Positions 52,394 to 60,052 of a stretch of DNA of 64,000 bases are shown here, piece by piece. The position numbers and the translations under genes are program-made. The notes under the pieces were generated by a model, which made no database searches, was not told the origin of the DNA, and saw nothing but the letters and a program-made list of their open reading frames with translations. This DNA is from an uncultured Lachnospiraceae bacterium (GTDB lineage Bacteria > Bacillota > Clostridia > Lachnospirales > Lachnospiraceae): the NCBI GenBank assembly GCA_947630925.1, contig CANRJM010000007.1, forward strand, positions 27,926 through 91,925, given 5' to 3'. Each line of letters starts with the position of its first letter. Position 1 is the stretch's first letter.

Positions 52394-53626
52394 TTATATC
52401 CGATCCGATTGTTCCTGCCGGTAGTCTGCCAAAAAGTCTTTCAATGATAAAACTGCTTTTTCTAATTCTTCTATGCAGGGCAGATAAACGATGCGGAAAT
52501 GGTCGGGCTCCGTCCAGTGAAAGCCACCGCCATGCGTAAAGAGAATCTTTTTCTCACGGAGAAAGTCCAGAGCAAACTTTTCATCATCTACAATCTGAAA
52601 ACGCTCCTTATCAATCTTTGGGAAAATATAAAATGCGGCTTGCGGTTTTACCGCGCTCAATCCCGGTATTTCGCAAATTGCCTGATAGATATATTCCCTC
52701 TGCTCATAAATTCTCCCTCCCGGAGAAATTAGCTGTTCCGTATCGTCCAGATGCTGCAAAGCAGCGGGGATCAAAGCCTGCGCCGGTACATTAGAGCAAA
52801 GGCGCATGGAGGAAAGAAGGTTAATGCCTTCAATATAACCTTTTACATGGGATTTCTCGCCGCACAGGCACATCCAGCCGCAGCGATAACCGGCAATCAG
52901 ATGGGATTTCGATAATCCGTTAAATGACACCGTAAGTAAGTCGGGAGCCAGAGAAGCAAGCGCAATATGTTTTTTCCCATCCATAACCAGACGGTCATAA
53001 ATTTCATCCGCAAAGAGAATCAAATCATATTCGCGCGCAAGCTCCACAATCTTTTCCAAGATTTCCACAGGATAGAGAGCGCCGGTAGGATTGTTGGGAT
53101 TAATGACAACGATTGCTTTTGTCCGCGCTGTGATTTTTTTTCTCATATCCTCCAAATCCGGATACCATCCCGCTTTTTCATCACATATGTAATGTACCGC
53201 AACGCCCCCTGCAAGTGTAACAGAAGCTGTCCATAACGGATAATCCGGCGCGGGAACAAGCACTTCGTCCCCATTATTCAAAAGTCCCTGCATAGAAAGG
53301 GTTATCAGTTCGCTTACGCCGTTTCCGGTGTAAATATCATTTTCCGTAACATTTGGCATATTTTTTTGATTGCAGTATGTAAGAATAGCCCTTCTTGCCG
53401 CGGTCAGCCCCTTTGAATCCGAATAGCCTTCAGCGTCTGTCAAATTTCCCCTCATCGCCTGTAAAATTGCTTCAGGCGCTCTGAAGCCAAATGGCGCAGG
53501 ATTTCCAATATTCAGTTTTACAATCGTTTCTCCGGCGGCTATCATCCGGTTTGCTTCGTCCATCACAGGTCCTCTGATATCATAGCACACGTTGTCTAAT
53601 TTGGATGATTTTTCAAATGTTCTCAT
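52394..53626 (-). CDS. Class I/II aminotransferase, AlaA-like
   Basis: PLP-dependent aminotransferase, most like the glutamate-pyruvate transaminase AlaA. The 410-residue protein has NIGNPAPFGF (about 39-48), GNGVSELI (about 102), NPNNPTGALYP (about 176-186), the DEIYDRL segment (about 207) and the PLP Lys in NGLSKSHLIAGYRCGW (about 240-255). The substrate cannot be fixed from sequence alone; alanine or valine/pyruvate types are candidates. It is convergent with pepD and divergent from spmA. Confidence 0.85.
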   Translation of the reverse strand: MRTFEKSSKLDNVCYDIRGPVMDEANRMIAAGETIVKLNIGNPAPFGFRAPEAILQAMRGNLTDAEGYSDSKGLTAARRAILTYCNQKNMPNVTENDIYTGNGVSELITLSMQGLLNNGDEVLVPAPDYPLWTASVTLAGGVAVHYICDEKAGWYPDLEDMRKKITARTKAIVVINPNNPTGALYPVEILEKIVELAREYDLILFADEIYDRLVMDGKKHIALASLAPDLLTVSFNGLSKSHLIAGYRCGWMCLCGEKSHVKGYIEGINLLSSMRLCSNVPAQALIPAALQHLDDTEQLISPGGRIYEQREYIYQAICEIPGLSAVKPQAAFYIFPKIDKERFQIVDDEKFALDFLREKKILFTHGGGFHWTEPDHFRIVYLPCIEELEKAVLSLKDFLADYRQEQSDRI

Positions 53627-53769
53627 AGCGATTCTCCCATCTGTACCAGTTTATGCAATAAAATATTTCCTTGCATTATCATAAACTTCCTGCCATCTTT
53701 TTTCAATGGTTATTTTCTGTGATTCCGGGAAAGCGTTTCCCCTTTCTGCTATGGAATGAAGAATGTCAG

Positions 53770-53798
53770 ATATAAAAGACGAACCCAATGCATAGATT
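53770..53798 (+). promoter_or_regulatory. Candidate SigE (mother-cell) promoter of spmA
   Basis: ATA (53772-53774), 16 bases, CATAGATT (53791-53798), fitting ATA-N16-18-CATANNNT. It is 33 bases before the start codon. The rest of the 205-base gap shows no other element. Confidence 0.55.
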
Positions 53799-53831
53799 AT
53801 AGAAGAAAAGAGGAAAACCGGGAGGCAGCCT

Positions 53832-54455
53832 ATGCTGAACTATTTATGGGGACTAATGATATTGATTGGACTTAGTTTCGGAATAATAACGGGACAGGTG
53901 GAAGCTCTAAGCAATGCGGCGATTGACAGTGCCGGAGAAGCAGTAACGCTTGCTATTACCATGCTTGGGATTATGGCAATGTGGACGGGACTGATGGAGA
54001 TTGCAAGACAGGCGGGCATTATGGACCGAATGACAGCCGGACTGCGTCCGGTACTGCGCTTCCTGTTTCCACGAATCCCGGCAAAGCACAAAGCGAATGA
54101 ATACATTGCGGCAAATATTATTGCAAATATCCTGGGACTTGGTTGGGCGGCAACTCCAATGGGATTAAAAGCAATGAAAGAGCTGGCCTCTCTGGAGCGT
54201 GAGAGAATAGCGGCAAAACAGGGCAAAAAAAATGCAGACAAGATACAGATTACCAAGGCCTCGGATGAAATGTGCACCTTTCTGGTCATCAATATATCTT
54301 CTCTGCAGTTGATTCCTGTCAGTGTGATCGCTTACCGCGCCCAATACGGTGCGGTCAATCCGGCGGCCATCGTATTGCCGGGACTCATTGCAACCATCGT
54401 CAGCACAACGGTAGCCGTTCTGTTCTGCAAACTCATGTGTAATAAGAAAGACTAA
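53832..54455 (+). CDS. spmA: Spore maturation protein A (SpmA)
   Basis: Membrane protein involved in spore core dehydration. The 207-residue product has the nucleoside-recognition (gate) fold: GEAVTLAITMLGIMAMWTGLMEIA (starts GEAVTLAITMLG, about 36-59), NEYIAANIIANILGLGWAATPMGLKAM (starts NEYIAANIIAN, about 93-119) and EMCTFLVINISSLQLIP. GGGAGG precedes the ATG. spmB, the usual downstream partner, is missing; the next gene faces the other way. Confidence 0.9.
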   Translation: MLNYLWGLMILIGLSFGIITGQVEALSNAAIDSAGEAVTLAITMLGIMAMWTGLMEIARQAGIMDRMTAGLRPVLRFLFPRIPAKHKANEYIAANIIANILGLGWAATPMGLKAMKELASLERERIAAKQGKKNADKIQITKASDEMCTFLVINISSLQLIPVSVIAYRAQYGAVNPAAIVLPGLIATIVSTTVAVLFCKLMCNKKD

Positions 54456-54471
54456 CGTATCATCAATACAA

Positions 54472-54498
54472 GGAATGCAATTTAAACGTTCCATTTTT
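54472..54498 (+). terminator. Weak terminator of spmA
   Basis: 6-bp stem GGAATG / CGTTCC with one G-U pair and a 9-base loop, followed by ATTTTTA. It overlaps the end of the facing XRE gene. Confidence 0.45.
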
Positions 54499-55240
54499 AC
54501 AGCAGCCTGCTTTTTACCTCCTGTACCTCAATAGGCAGTTCCTGCCCTCCCAACACAAGGATCTCATCAAATAGTTTCATCACTCTCGTCTGACGTTCCT
54601 TTTTCAGCTTTTGATAAAAATCATCAAAAAATAAATTTTCTGATATTTGATTTTGGATTAGAAAATTTAAATCATAACCAAACTGCTGACTGATAACAAA
54701 TGGAATCATAATGTCGCTTACTCTTGTTCCATGCATAATGGAATTCCATTTAAATCTCGACAGCCCTAACAGCCTTATCATATCATTTTCGCTTTTTCTA
54801 TGAATATTTTTCTCGTATTCCAAGACATATGGCATCGCGTTATTCGCCGTTACCGGTATCATCTCCAAAAGACCGCCTGCAAACATTTTATACATCGGCG
54901 TATTCTTTTCCTCCTCAGACAATGCATCCAGATCTAAAAGACAAGTCAGAATTTTCAGAAACCGTCTGACATCCTTCTCCTCAAAGTTTTGTAATTTCGG
55001 AAAAAAGATGCTGCCATGAACCTGCTCTTCTCCAAATAAAATATAATTGATAGAGCTATGATAATATTTGCAGGCCTTTTCTAACACGTCCACAGTAATC
55101 CTGGCCTTGCCGCTCTCCAAACGGCTGTACTGTGCCATGGAAATATCAAATTCTACTGCAATATCAATCATTTTTGCTCCTATATCCAAGCGAAGCTCTC
55201 TTAAACGCGTTCCGATATCTGAATCATTTATACACCTCAT
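54497..55240 (-). CDS. XRE-family transcription regulator
   Basis: DNA-binding regulator with an N-terminal helix-turn-helix (about residues 9-63, including DISMAQYSRLESGKARI) and a long helical C-terminal region with no domain I recognise. The 247-residue product may sense a ligand or protein through that region. GAGG lies before the ATG. An 8-bp dyad with a 6-base spacer is found 12-33 bases upstream of the start and may be its own operator. It sits between spmA (convergent) and a ZIP transporter gene (same strand, upstream). Confidence 0.85.
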   Translation of the reverse strand: MRCINDSDIGTRLRELRLDIGAKMIDIAVEFDISMAQYSRLESGKARITVDVLEKACKYYHSSINYILFGEEQVHGSIFFPKLQNFEEKDVRRFLKILTCLLDLDALSEEEKNTPMYKMFAGGLLEMIPVTANNAMPYVLEYEKNIHRKSENDMIRLLGLSRFKWNSIMHGTRVSDIMIPFVISQQFGYDLNFLIQNQISENLFFDDFYQKLKKERQTRVMKLFDEILVLGGQELPIEVQEVKSRLL

Positions 55241-55251
55241 AGAAATACCTC

Positions 55252-55273
55252 ACACTAATTTTTTTATTAGTGT
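55252..55273. promoter_or_regulatory. Candidate operator of the XRE regulator
   Basis: ACACTAAT (55252-55259), six T residues, ATTAGTGT (55266-55273): perfect 8-bp arms just upstream of the regulator's ribosome site. Confidence 0.5.
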
Positions 55274-55359
55274 AACCATTTTAAGGGGTTCTTTCTTTCC
55301 GGTATTTATCCAATGCATCAATTTATGCAAGTCGCAACATTTTCTATTTCCGGAAACCC

Positions 55360-56151
55360 TTATCCCAATGTAACATCCAGAATCATCATAATCAGGAAAC
55401 CTACTACAAATCCCAACGTACCGATATTTTTCTTTTCACCCAAATGCGCCTCGGGAATCAATTCCTCTACCACCACATAAATCATTGTACCCGCTGCGAA
55501 AGCAAGAAACATTGGCATGATAGAAACCACAACTCCCGCCAGGGCGGCGGCCAGAACGCCAAAAACCGGCTCTACAATACCCGACAGACTTCCTATCAGA
55601 AATGCTTTTCTATTACTGATACCCTCACGCAAAAGCGGCAGTACAACCGCTATTCCTTCCGGATAATTTTGAATACCAATGCCAATAGCTAATGCAATCG
55701 CGCCGGACATCAGATTGGCATCATCCATATTTCTCGCTGCAAGGGCAAACGCCATTCCCACGGCCATTCCTTCCGGAATATTGTGTATTGTTACCGCCAT
55801 AATAAACATGGAAGTCTTTTGCGAAAGAAACATGCCTTTCTTTCCATCTTTTGATTTTAAAAATCTCTTTTTCAATAGAAAATCAATGAGCAGCAACACT
55901 GCTACACCCAATAAAAATCCTCCGGAAATAACAAGCCAGCCAATCTGATGGTTCTCCTGCGCCATGGATATCCCCGGCATAAGGAGCGACCAAATAGACG
56001 CTGCAATCATTACGCCGCCGGCAAACCCTATAAAAAGGCACTGAATGTTTTGACTGATTTCTTTTTTTACGAGAAAAATATTGAGCGCTCCAAAGGTTGT
56101 AACAAAAAAAGTAAACGCTGTACCAGCGAAAGCATATAATATACCATTCAA
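55360..56151 (-). CDS. ZIP-family metal transporter
   Basis: Divalent metal (likely zinc) transporter of the ZIP/GufA type. The 263-residue protein has eight predicted spans. The metal-binding motifs HNIPEGMAVGMA (about 122-133) and QNYPEGIAVVLP (about 161-172) are intact in spans IV and V, with Gln replacing His in the second. GAGGTGATT precedes the ATG. It lies 119 bases upstream of the XRE gene on the same strand, so read-through or joint control is possible. Confidence 0.9.
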   Translation of the reverse strand: MNGILYAFAGTAFTFFVTTFGALNIFLVKKEISQNIQCLFIGFAGGVMIAASIWSLLMPGISMAQENHQIGWLVISGGFLLGVAVLLLIDFLLKKRFLKSKDGKKGMFLSQKTSMFIMAVTIHNIPEGMAVGMAFALAARNMDDANLMSGAIALAIGIGIQNYPEGIAVVLPLLREGISNRKAFLIGSLSGIVEPVFGVLAAALAGVVVSIMPMFLAFAAGTMIYVVVEELIPEAHLGEKKNIGTLGFVVGFLIMMILDVTLG

Positions 56152-56224
56152 AGAATCACCTCGGTATAATATATTACTCCCTTTTAAAATTGTTACAAAG
56201 AAATCGTCTGTGCTGCAAAAGAAA

Positions 56225-56281
56225 AAGGTACTGCCTTATGAATGATGCGTTGATCCCTCTCATCCATAAAACCAGTACCTT
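56225..56281 (-). terminator. Terminator of hpf
   Basis: 9-bp stem AAGGTACTG (56225-56233) / CAGTACCTT (56273-56281) with a 39-base loop containing further pairing (TTATG/CATAA). On the minus strand it ends in TTTCTTTT. Confidence 0.65.
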
Positions 56282-56338
56282 CTGCTATCTTTTCTCTTTT
56301 TACAGACTGCCCGTCCCGGCGCATTGCTTTTTCCTTCA

Positions 56339-56866
56339 CTAAAATTCCGGTTCAATCAAGCCAAACGTATTTCCTTTTCTTTTATATACCACGTTGACTT
56401 CCTCTGTCCGGGCATTCCGAAAGACATAGAAATCATGTCCCAATAAATCCATCTGAATGCAGGCTTCTTCCGGATCCATCGGTTTCATTGCAAATCTCTT
56501 AGAACGGATAATCTTTATTTCTTCATCCTCTTCAATCTCTTCCTCGACAAAAGCCTTGCTTAAACTGGCAACCGCCTGTTTTTGATCAACAAGCTTGTTC
56601 TTATATTTTCTTAACTGACGCTCAATAATCTCTTCCACCAGATCAATTGATACATACATATCGTTACTAACCTGCTCTGCGCGAACAATATTCCCTTTCA
56701 TAGGAATCGTAATTTCTATCTTTTGCCGTTCCTTTTCTACGCTCAAGGTAACATGTACTTCTGTGTCCCGGGTAAAATACCTTTCCAGCTTTCCAATCTT
56801 TTCATGGATTGCTGATTTGAGCCCTTCTGTTACGTCGATATTTCTTCCACTGATAATATATTGCAT
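56339..56866 (-). CDS. hpf: Ribosome hibernation promoting factor, long form
   Basis: Binds ribosomes and, through its C-terminal domain, pairs them as inactive 100S dimers in stationary phase. The 175-residue product has the N-terminal S30AE domain (MQYIISGRNIDVTEGLK..., residues 1-100), a charged linker rich in Glu (about 108-120) and the C-terminal dimerisation domain with IIRSKRFAMKPMDPEEA (about 119-135) and DLLGHDFYVFRNA. ATG 56866 follows GGAGT by 8 bases. A good SigA promoter lies upstream. Confidence 0.95.
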   Translation of the reverse strand: MQYIISGRNIDVTEGLKSAIHEKIGKLERYFTRDTEVHVTLSVEKERQKIEITIPMKGNIVRAEQVSNDMYVSIDLVEEIIERQLRKYKNKLVDQKQAVASLSKAFVEEEIEEDEEIKIIRSKRFAMKPMDPEEACIQMDLLGHDFYVFRNARTEEVNVVYKRKGNTFGLIEPEF

Positions 56867-56898
56867 GGTTACCACTCCTTTACTGTTTTCTGTTTTTT

Positions 56899-56927
56899 AT
56901 TATACAACAGATATTTCCGAAAAGCAA
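56899..56927 (-). promoter_or_regulatory. Promoter of hpf
   Basis: On the minus strand, TTGCTT (56927-56922), 17 bases, TATAAT (56904-56899), about 33 bases before the start codon. The gap from hpf to cheY (386 bases) holds this promoter and the hairpin at 57099-57133 and no visible gene. Confidence 0.7.
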
Positions 56928-57098
56928 GTAATAATGCACAATAATCATGCCGTCTTTTGCATTTTTATTATACATTTTTACTTGTCAATATACCAAATAT
57001 TTCCTTATTTTCCATAAAACCTCATTTTATCCGGTACAGTCGCATCAGCGGCGCCGTTATCCTTTGACCGGCATCCGGAAAATACCCGCAGACTACAA

Positions 57099-57133
57099 TA
57101 AGGGCAAACCCCATAAAATGGACTTTGCCCTTA
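57099..57133. terminator. Hairpin between cheY and hpf
   Basis: Perfect 10-bp stem TAAGGGCAAA / TTTGCCCTTA with a 15-base loop, A/T-flanked. It is 120 bases after the cheY stop, so it may end the cheY transcript. Confidence 0.6.
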
Positions 57134-57252
57134 AAACATTCTTAACTCTTATATCAGGTTTCTGCCCTTCGCATCCTTAAAACAAATGCTGTATATGCAG
57201 TCTCCCCTTTTTATCATACACCAGGTTGTTATGTAATAACCATTGCCTTATA

Positions 57253-57615
57253 CTATCCAATCACCTTTTTCACGGCTTCCAGAACACGGTCTGCCTGAAA
57301 AGGTTTTACAATAAAGTCCTTGGCCCCATTCTGAATCGCTTCAATAACCATTGCCTGTTGCCCCATTGCAGAACACATGATAACATTAGCGCCGCCGTCA
57401 ATTTCCTTAATCTTCTTCAATGCCTGAATTCCATCCATCTCCGGCATCGTGATATCAAGTGTAATTAAATCGGGCTTTAGCTCGGAATACTTCTGAACAG
57501 CGACTACACCGTTCTCCGCCTCACCAACAACATTATATCCGCCTTTTGTTAAAATGTCTTTTACCATCATTCGCATGAATGCGGCGTCATCAACAATCAG
57601 AATGTTATTTCCCAT
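57253..57615 (-). CDS. cheY: Chemotaxis response regulator CheY
   Basis: A 120-residue receiver protein that, when phosphorylated, binds the flagellar switch. It has the acidic pocket LIVDDAAFMR (about 6-15), phospho-acceptor Asp in LITLDITMPEMDG (about 54), Ser/Thr in IMCSAMG and Lys in IVKPF (about 104). DITMPEMDG and AAFMR are typical of true CheY. It stands alone, away from other che genes, with a full consensus promoter. Confidence 0.92.
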   Translation of the reverse strand: MGNNILIVDDAAFMRMMVKDILTKGGYNVVGEAENGVVAVQKYSELKPDLITLDITMPEMDGIQALKKIKEIDGGANVIMCSAMGQQAMVIEAIQNGAKDFIVKPFQADRVLEAVKKVIG

Positions 57616-57708
57616 AATTTTTCTCCCTTACTACATAATATGTTTCTCTAAAGCACATAACGTATGCTTCGCAAGACATCCCTACGGTCTTGTCAGAATA
57701 TTTATTAT

Positions 57709-57737
57709 ATTATATCATTGCCCCTATTTATTGTCAA
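57709..57737 (-). promoter_or_regulatory. Consensus SigA promoter of cheY
   Basis: On the minus strand, TTGACA (57737-57732), 17 bases, TATAAT (57714-57709). The roughly 90-nt leader contains a stem CAAGAC/GTCTTG (57672-57677/57687-57692). Confidence 0.8.
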
Positions 57738-57777
57738 GATAAATGAACGATTCTTCCACAATATATTCATATCCAGC

Positions 57778-58230
57778 TTAATAATGCTTTACTTTTTCCC
57801 ACAAATCATTCCGTCTGATATTCAGATATTCTGAATACGCCTGCTCTAAAATCTGTTTTTCATTCGCAAACTTCAACAGATGATAAGCTTCATGATATTT
57901 ATAATATCCTGAATCCCGAAAATATTCTTCTTTCTGCGGCTTGCTGAAATAATTTTCAGCGGTCATCAAATACCAATGCACGCTTTTCACCACAAGATCT
58001 TTCGGGGTATGAAAGGAATATTGGCTTTTTCCCACATACTTAACGATACTCGCCCGGACGCTTGTCTCTTCTCGAACCTCCCGCAATGCCGTCTCATGAA
58101 AGGCTTCGCCTTCCTCAACTGTCCCTTTTGGCAGAACCCAGCCTTCATACCGATTCTTATAATTCTTATACAGGAGTAAAATCTTTCCTCTGAAAATTAC
58201 CACACCGCCACAGCTTGTTGCTTCTATCAT
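57778..58230 (-). CDS. NUDIX hydrolase
   Basis: Hydrolyses a nucleoside-diphosphate-type substrate that cannot be told from sequence. The 150-residue protein starts MIEATSCGGVVIF and has the Nudix box GTVEEGEAFHETALREVREETSV (starts GTVEEGEAFHE, about residues 38-60), with the two catalytic Glu after REV. Thr replaces the usual Gly near the end of the box. AAGGAGGA precedes ATG 58230. It follows the penicillin-binding protein gene by 73 bases in the same direction. Confidence 0.85.
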   Translation of the reverse strand: MIEATSCGGVVIFRGKILLLYKNYKNRYEGWVLPKGTVEEGEAFHETALREVREETSVRASIVKYVGKSQYSFHTPKDLVVKSVHWYLMTAENYFSKPQKEEYFRDSGYYKYHEAYHLLKFANEKQILEQAYSEYLNIRRNDLWEKVKHY

Positions 58231-58303
58231 TGCAATTCCTCCTTGGTTGGTGTGTACCTGCTGACTAAAAACAGTATACCTTGTTTTCTCTTTCTTTGCA
58301 ATG

Positions 58304-60052
58304 CTAATCTCTAAGATACTCGTCAAACAATTTCCGGGCAATCGGAACAGCGTACTGGCTTCCTGTCCCGACGCCTTCCACTACAATACTGACTGCAATC
58401 TCAGGATTTTCTGCCGGAGCAAACCCGACAAACCACGCATGGGAGGTGCCCTCCGAATCAAATTCGGCCGAACCGGTTTTTCCGGCCACCGAATAGGGGA
58501 GCGATCGCAATGACGCGGCCGTTCCATCTGTTACCACGGCTTTCATCAGCTTGGTCATTTTTTCAGCTACCCACTCCTCTATAATCCTGCCTTTCTCTTT
58601 CGGCTGATGTGCCGTTACTGTTTTGTTTGCATCATTTTCCAGATAGTCTACAACATACGGTTCCATCATGACCCCCTGATTGGCAACCGTAGCCGCTATC
58701 AATGCATTTTCCAATGGCGTAATCATCGTTTTACCCTGTCCGATAAAGGTTTGCGTCAGTTCTCCCATATCTGAATCTTCTGTCAGGGAAAAACGGCTTT
58801 TGTTATACTCAAAATCTACGCCCAGCGACCGGTTGAAGAAAAATTTTTCTGTTAAATCCCGAAAAGAATCCACGGAAAGCATAGTACCGATTTTTGAAAA
58901 CGCACCGTTACAGGACTTTGCCAACGCCGACTTTAGAGAAACCCTTCCATGCTTTTCCTTCTCATAGCAGTTAATCACATTTCCGGAAAAGCTGTCAGAG
59001 CCTTTGCACTGATAATGAAAATCCTGATAATCCTCCGGATTTTCCATCATATATTCCATCGCTGTCATTAATTTAAAGGTAGAACCGGGCGGATATACGC
59101 CCTGTGTGGCACGGTTGACCAGGGCGGACTCTTCCTCTGAATCCTGAATCAGACGCTTCCAGTTCTTTTTCACAGAATTCGGATCGTAGGAAGGTTTGGA
59201 TACCATGGTAAGGATTTTCCCGGTAGATGGTTCCAGGGCAATGACCGCTCCTCTATAATTTCCCAGGGCATTATAAGCTGTTTTTTGCAATCCGGTATCT
59301 AATGTGGTAACGACAGTATCTCCCTTGTTTTTTTCTCCCCGGAAAGTATTCGTCAACTGCTTCAACGGATTGGAATGCGAAGTCAAAAGAGGATAACATT
59401 GGGTCTTCTCAATCCCTGTCATACTATTTTGTATCCTTCCTACCACATGGCAGAATACTTTATCATATGGATAAATGCGGATATCATTCCCCTCATCATC
59501 AGTAACGGTTTTTGCCAATACCTTTCCGTCTGCAGACAGGATTTTCCCTCTCTGCACCTTCTTTGCCAATACCTCCTGGCGCTTATTATACGGATTGTTA
59601 ATGATCTTTTGGCTCTGTACTGCCATAAAATAAGTAAAACAACCTATCAGCCCCATAAAAAGAAGCACCATGCCATATGTCAGCATGAGAATCTGTATGT
59701 TCCCTTTCCGTTCTTTTTTCAAATCGCTATGATCTATATCCGATTCCATCATATCTTCCCTGCTTCTGCTCCGGCTATTTCTTATCTGTACATCTCTCCT
59801 GCCATTCCGGCCGTTTCCCGTCCGCACATCTTTCCTGCCATTCCGGCCGTTTCCTGTCCGCACATCTCTCCTGCCATTCCGGCCGTTTCCCGTTTGCACA
59901 GCTTTCCTGCCGCTCCGACCGTTTCCTGTCTGCACATCTCTCCTGCCGCCTCGGCCGTTTCCTGTCTGCATATCTTTCCTCCCGCTCCGGTGATTTCCAG
60001 CCGGCTCTCTTGTTCTAACGCTCTGCCTTCTGTTTCTTTGGTCTGCTTTCAA
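58304..60052 (-). CDS. Class B penicillin-binding protein with Arg/Gly/Asn-repeat tail
   Basis: Peptidoglycan transpeptidase of the PbpA/FtsI type. From the TTG start (with GGAGGAGG 6 bases upstream, inside the ftsW-like gene) it has 582 residues: a basic, low-complexity cytoplasmic tail (1-100) with 12-residue repeats, a polar stretch, one membrane span (about 117-140) and a transpeptidase domain with active-site Ser324 (STFK), SCN (380-382) and KTGS (525-528). ATG 59749, with AGGGA upstream, would give about 481 residues without the tail. It overlaps the ftsW-like gene by 38 bases; the two are a typical SEDS/PBP pair. Confidence 0.92.
   Translation of the reverse strand: MKADQRNRRQSVRTREPAGNHRSGRKDMQTGNGRGGRRDVQTGNGRSGRKAVQTGNGRNGRRDVRTGNGRNGRKDVRTGNGRNGRRDVQIRNSRSRSREDMMESDIDHSDLKKERKGNIQILMLTYGMVLLFMGLIGCFTYFMAVQSQKIINNPYNKRQEVLAKKVQRGKILSADGKVLAKTVTDDEGNDIRIYPYDKVFCHVVGRIQNSMTGIEKTQCYPLLTSHSNPLKQLTNTFRGEKNKGDTVVTTLDTGLQKTAYNALGNYRGAVIALEPSTGKILTMVSKPSYDPNSVKKNWKRLIQDSEEESALVNRATQGVYPPGSTFKLMTAMEYMMENPEDYQDFHYQCKGSDSFSGNVINCYEKEKHGRVSLKSALAKSCNGAFSKIGTMLSVDSFRDLTEKFFFNRSLGVDFEYNKSRFSLTEDSDMGELTQTFIGQGKTMITPLENALIAATVANQGVMMEPYVVDYLENDANKTVTAHQPKEKGRIIEEWVAEKMTKLMKAVVTDGTAASLRSLPYSVAGKTGSAEFDSEGTSHAWFVGFAPAENPEIAVSIVVEGVGTGSQYAVPIARKLFDEYLRD
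59767..60000 (-). repeat. 36-bp tandem repeat coding a 12-residue unit
   Basis: About six and a half copies of a 36-base unit coding GR(K/R)DV(R/Q)TGNGRN. The three most alike copies are at 59803-59838, 59839-59874 and 59875-59910; outer copies are more diverged. The period keeps frame and the differences are mostly synonymous or conservative. Confidence 0.92.

Noticed and set aside
59767..60000. CRISPR array
   Set aside because: The 36-base units are directly joined with no spacers, and lie within a coding frame.
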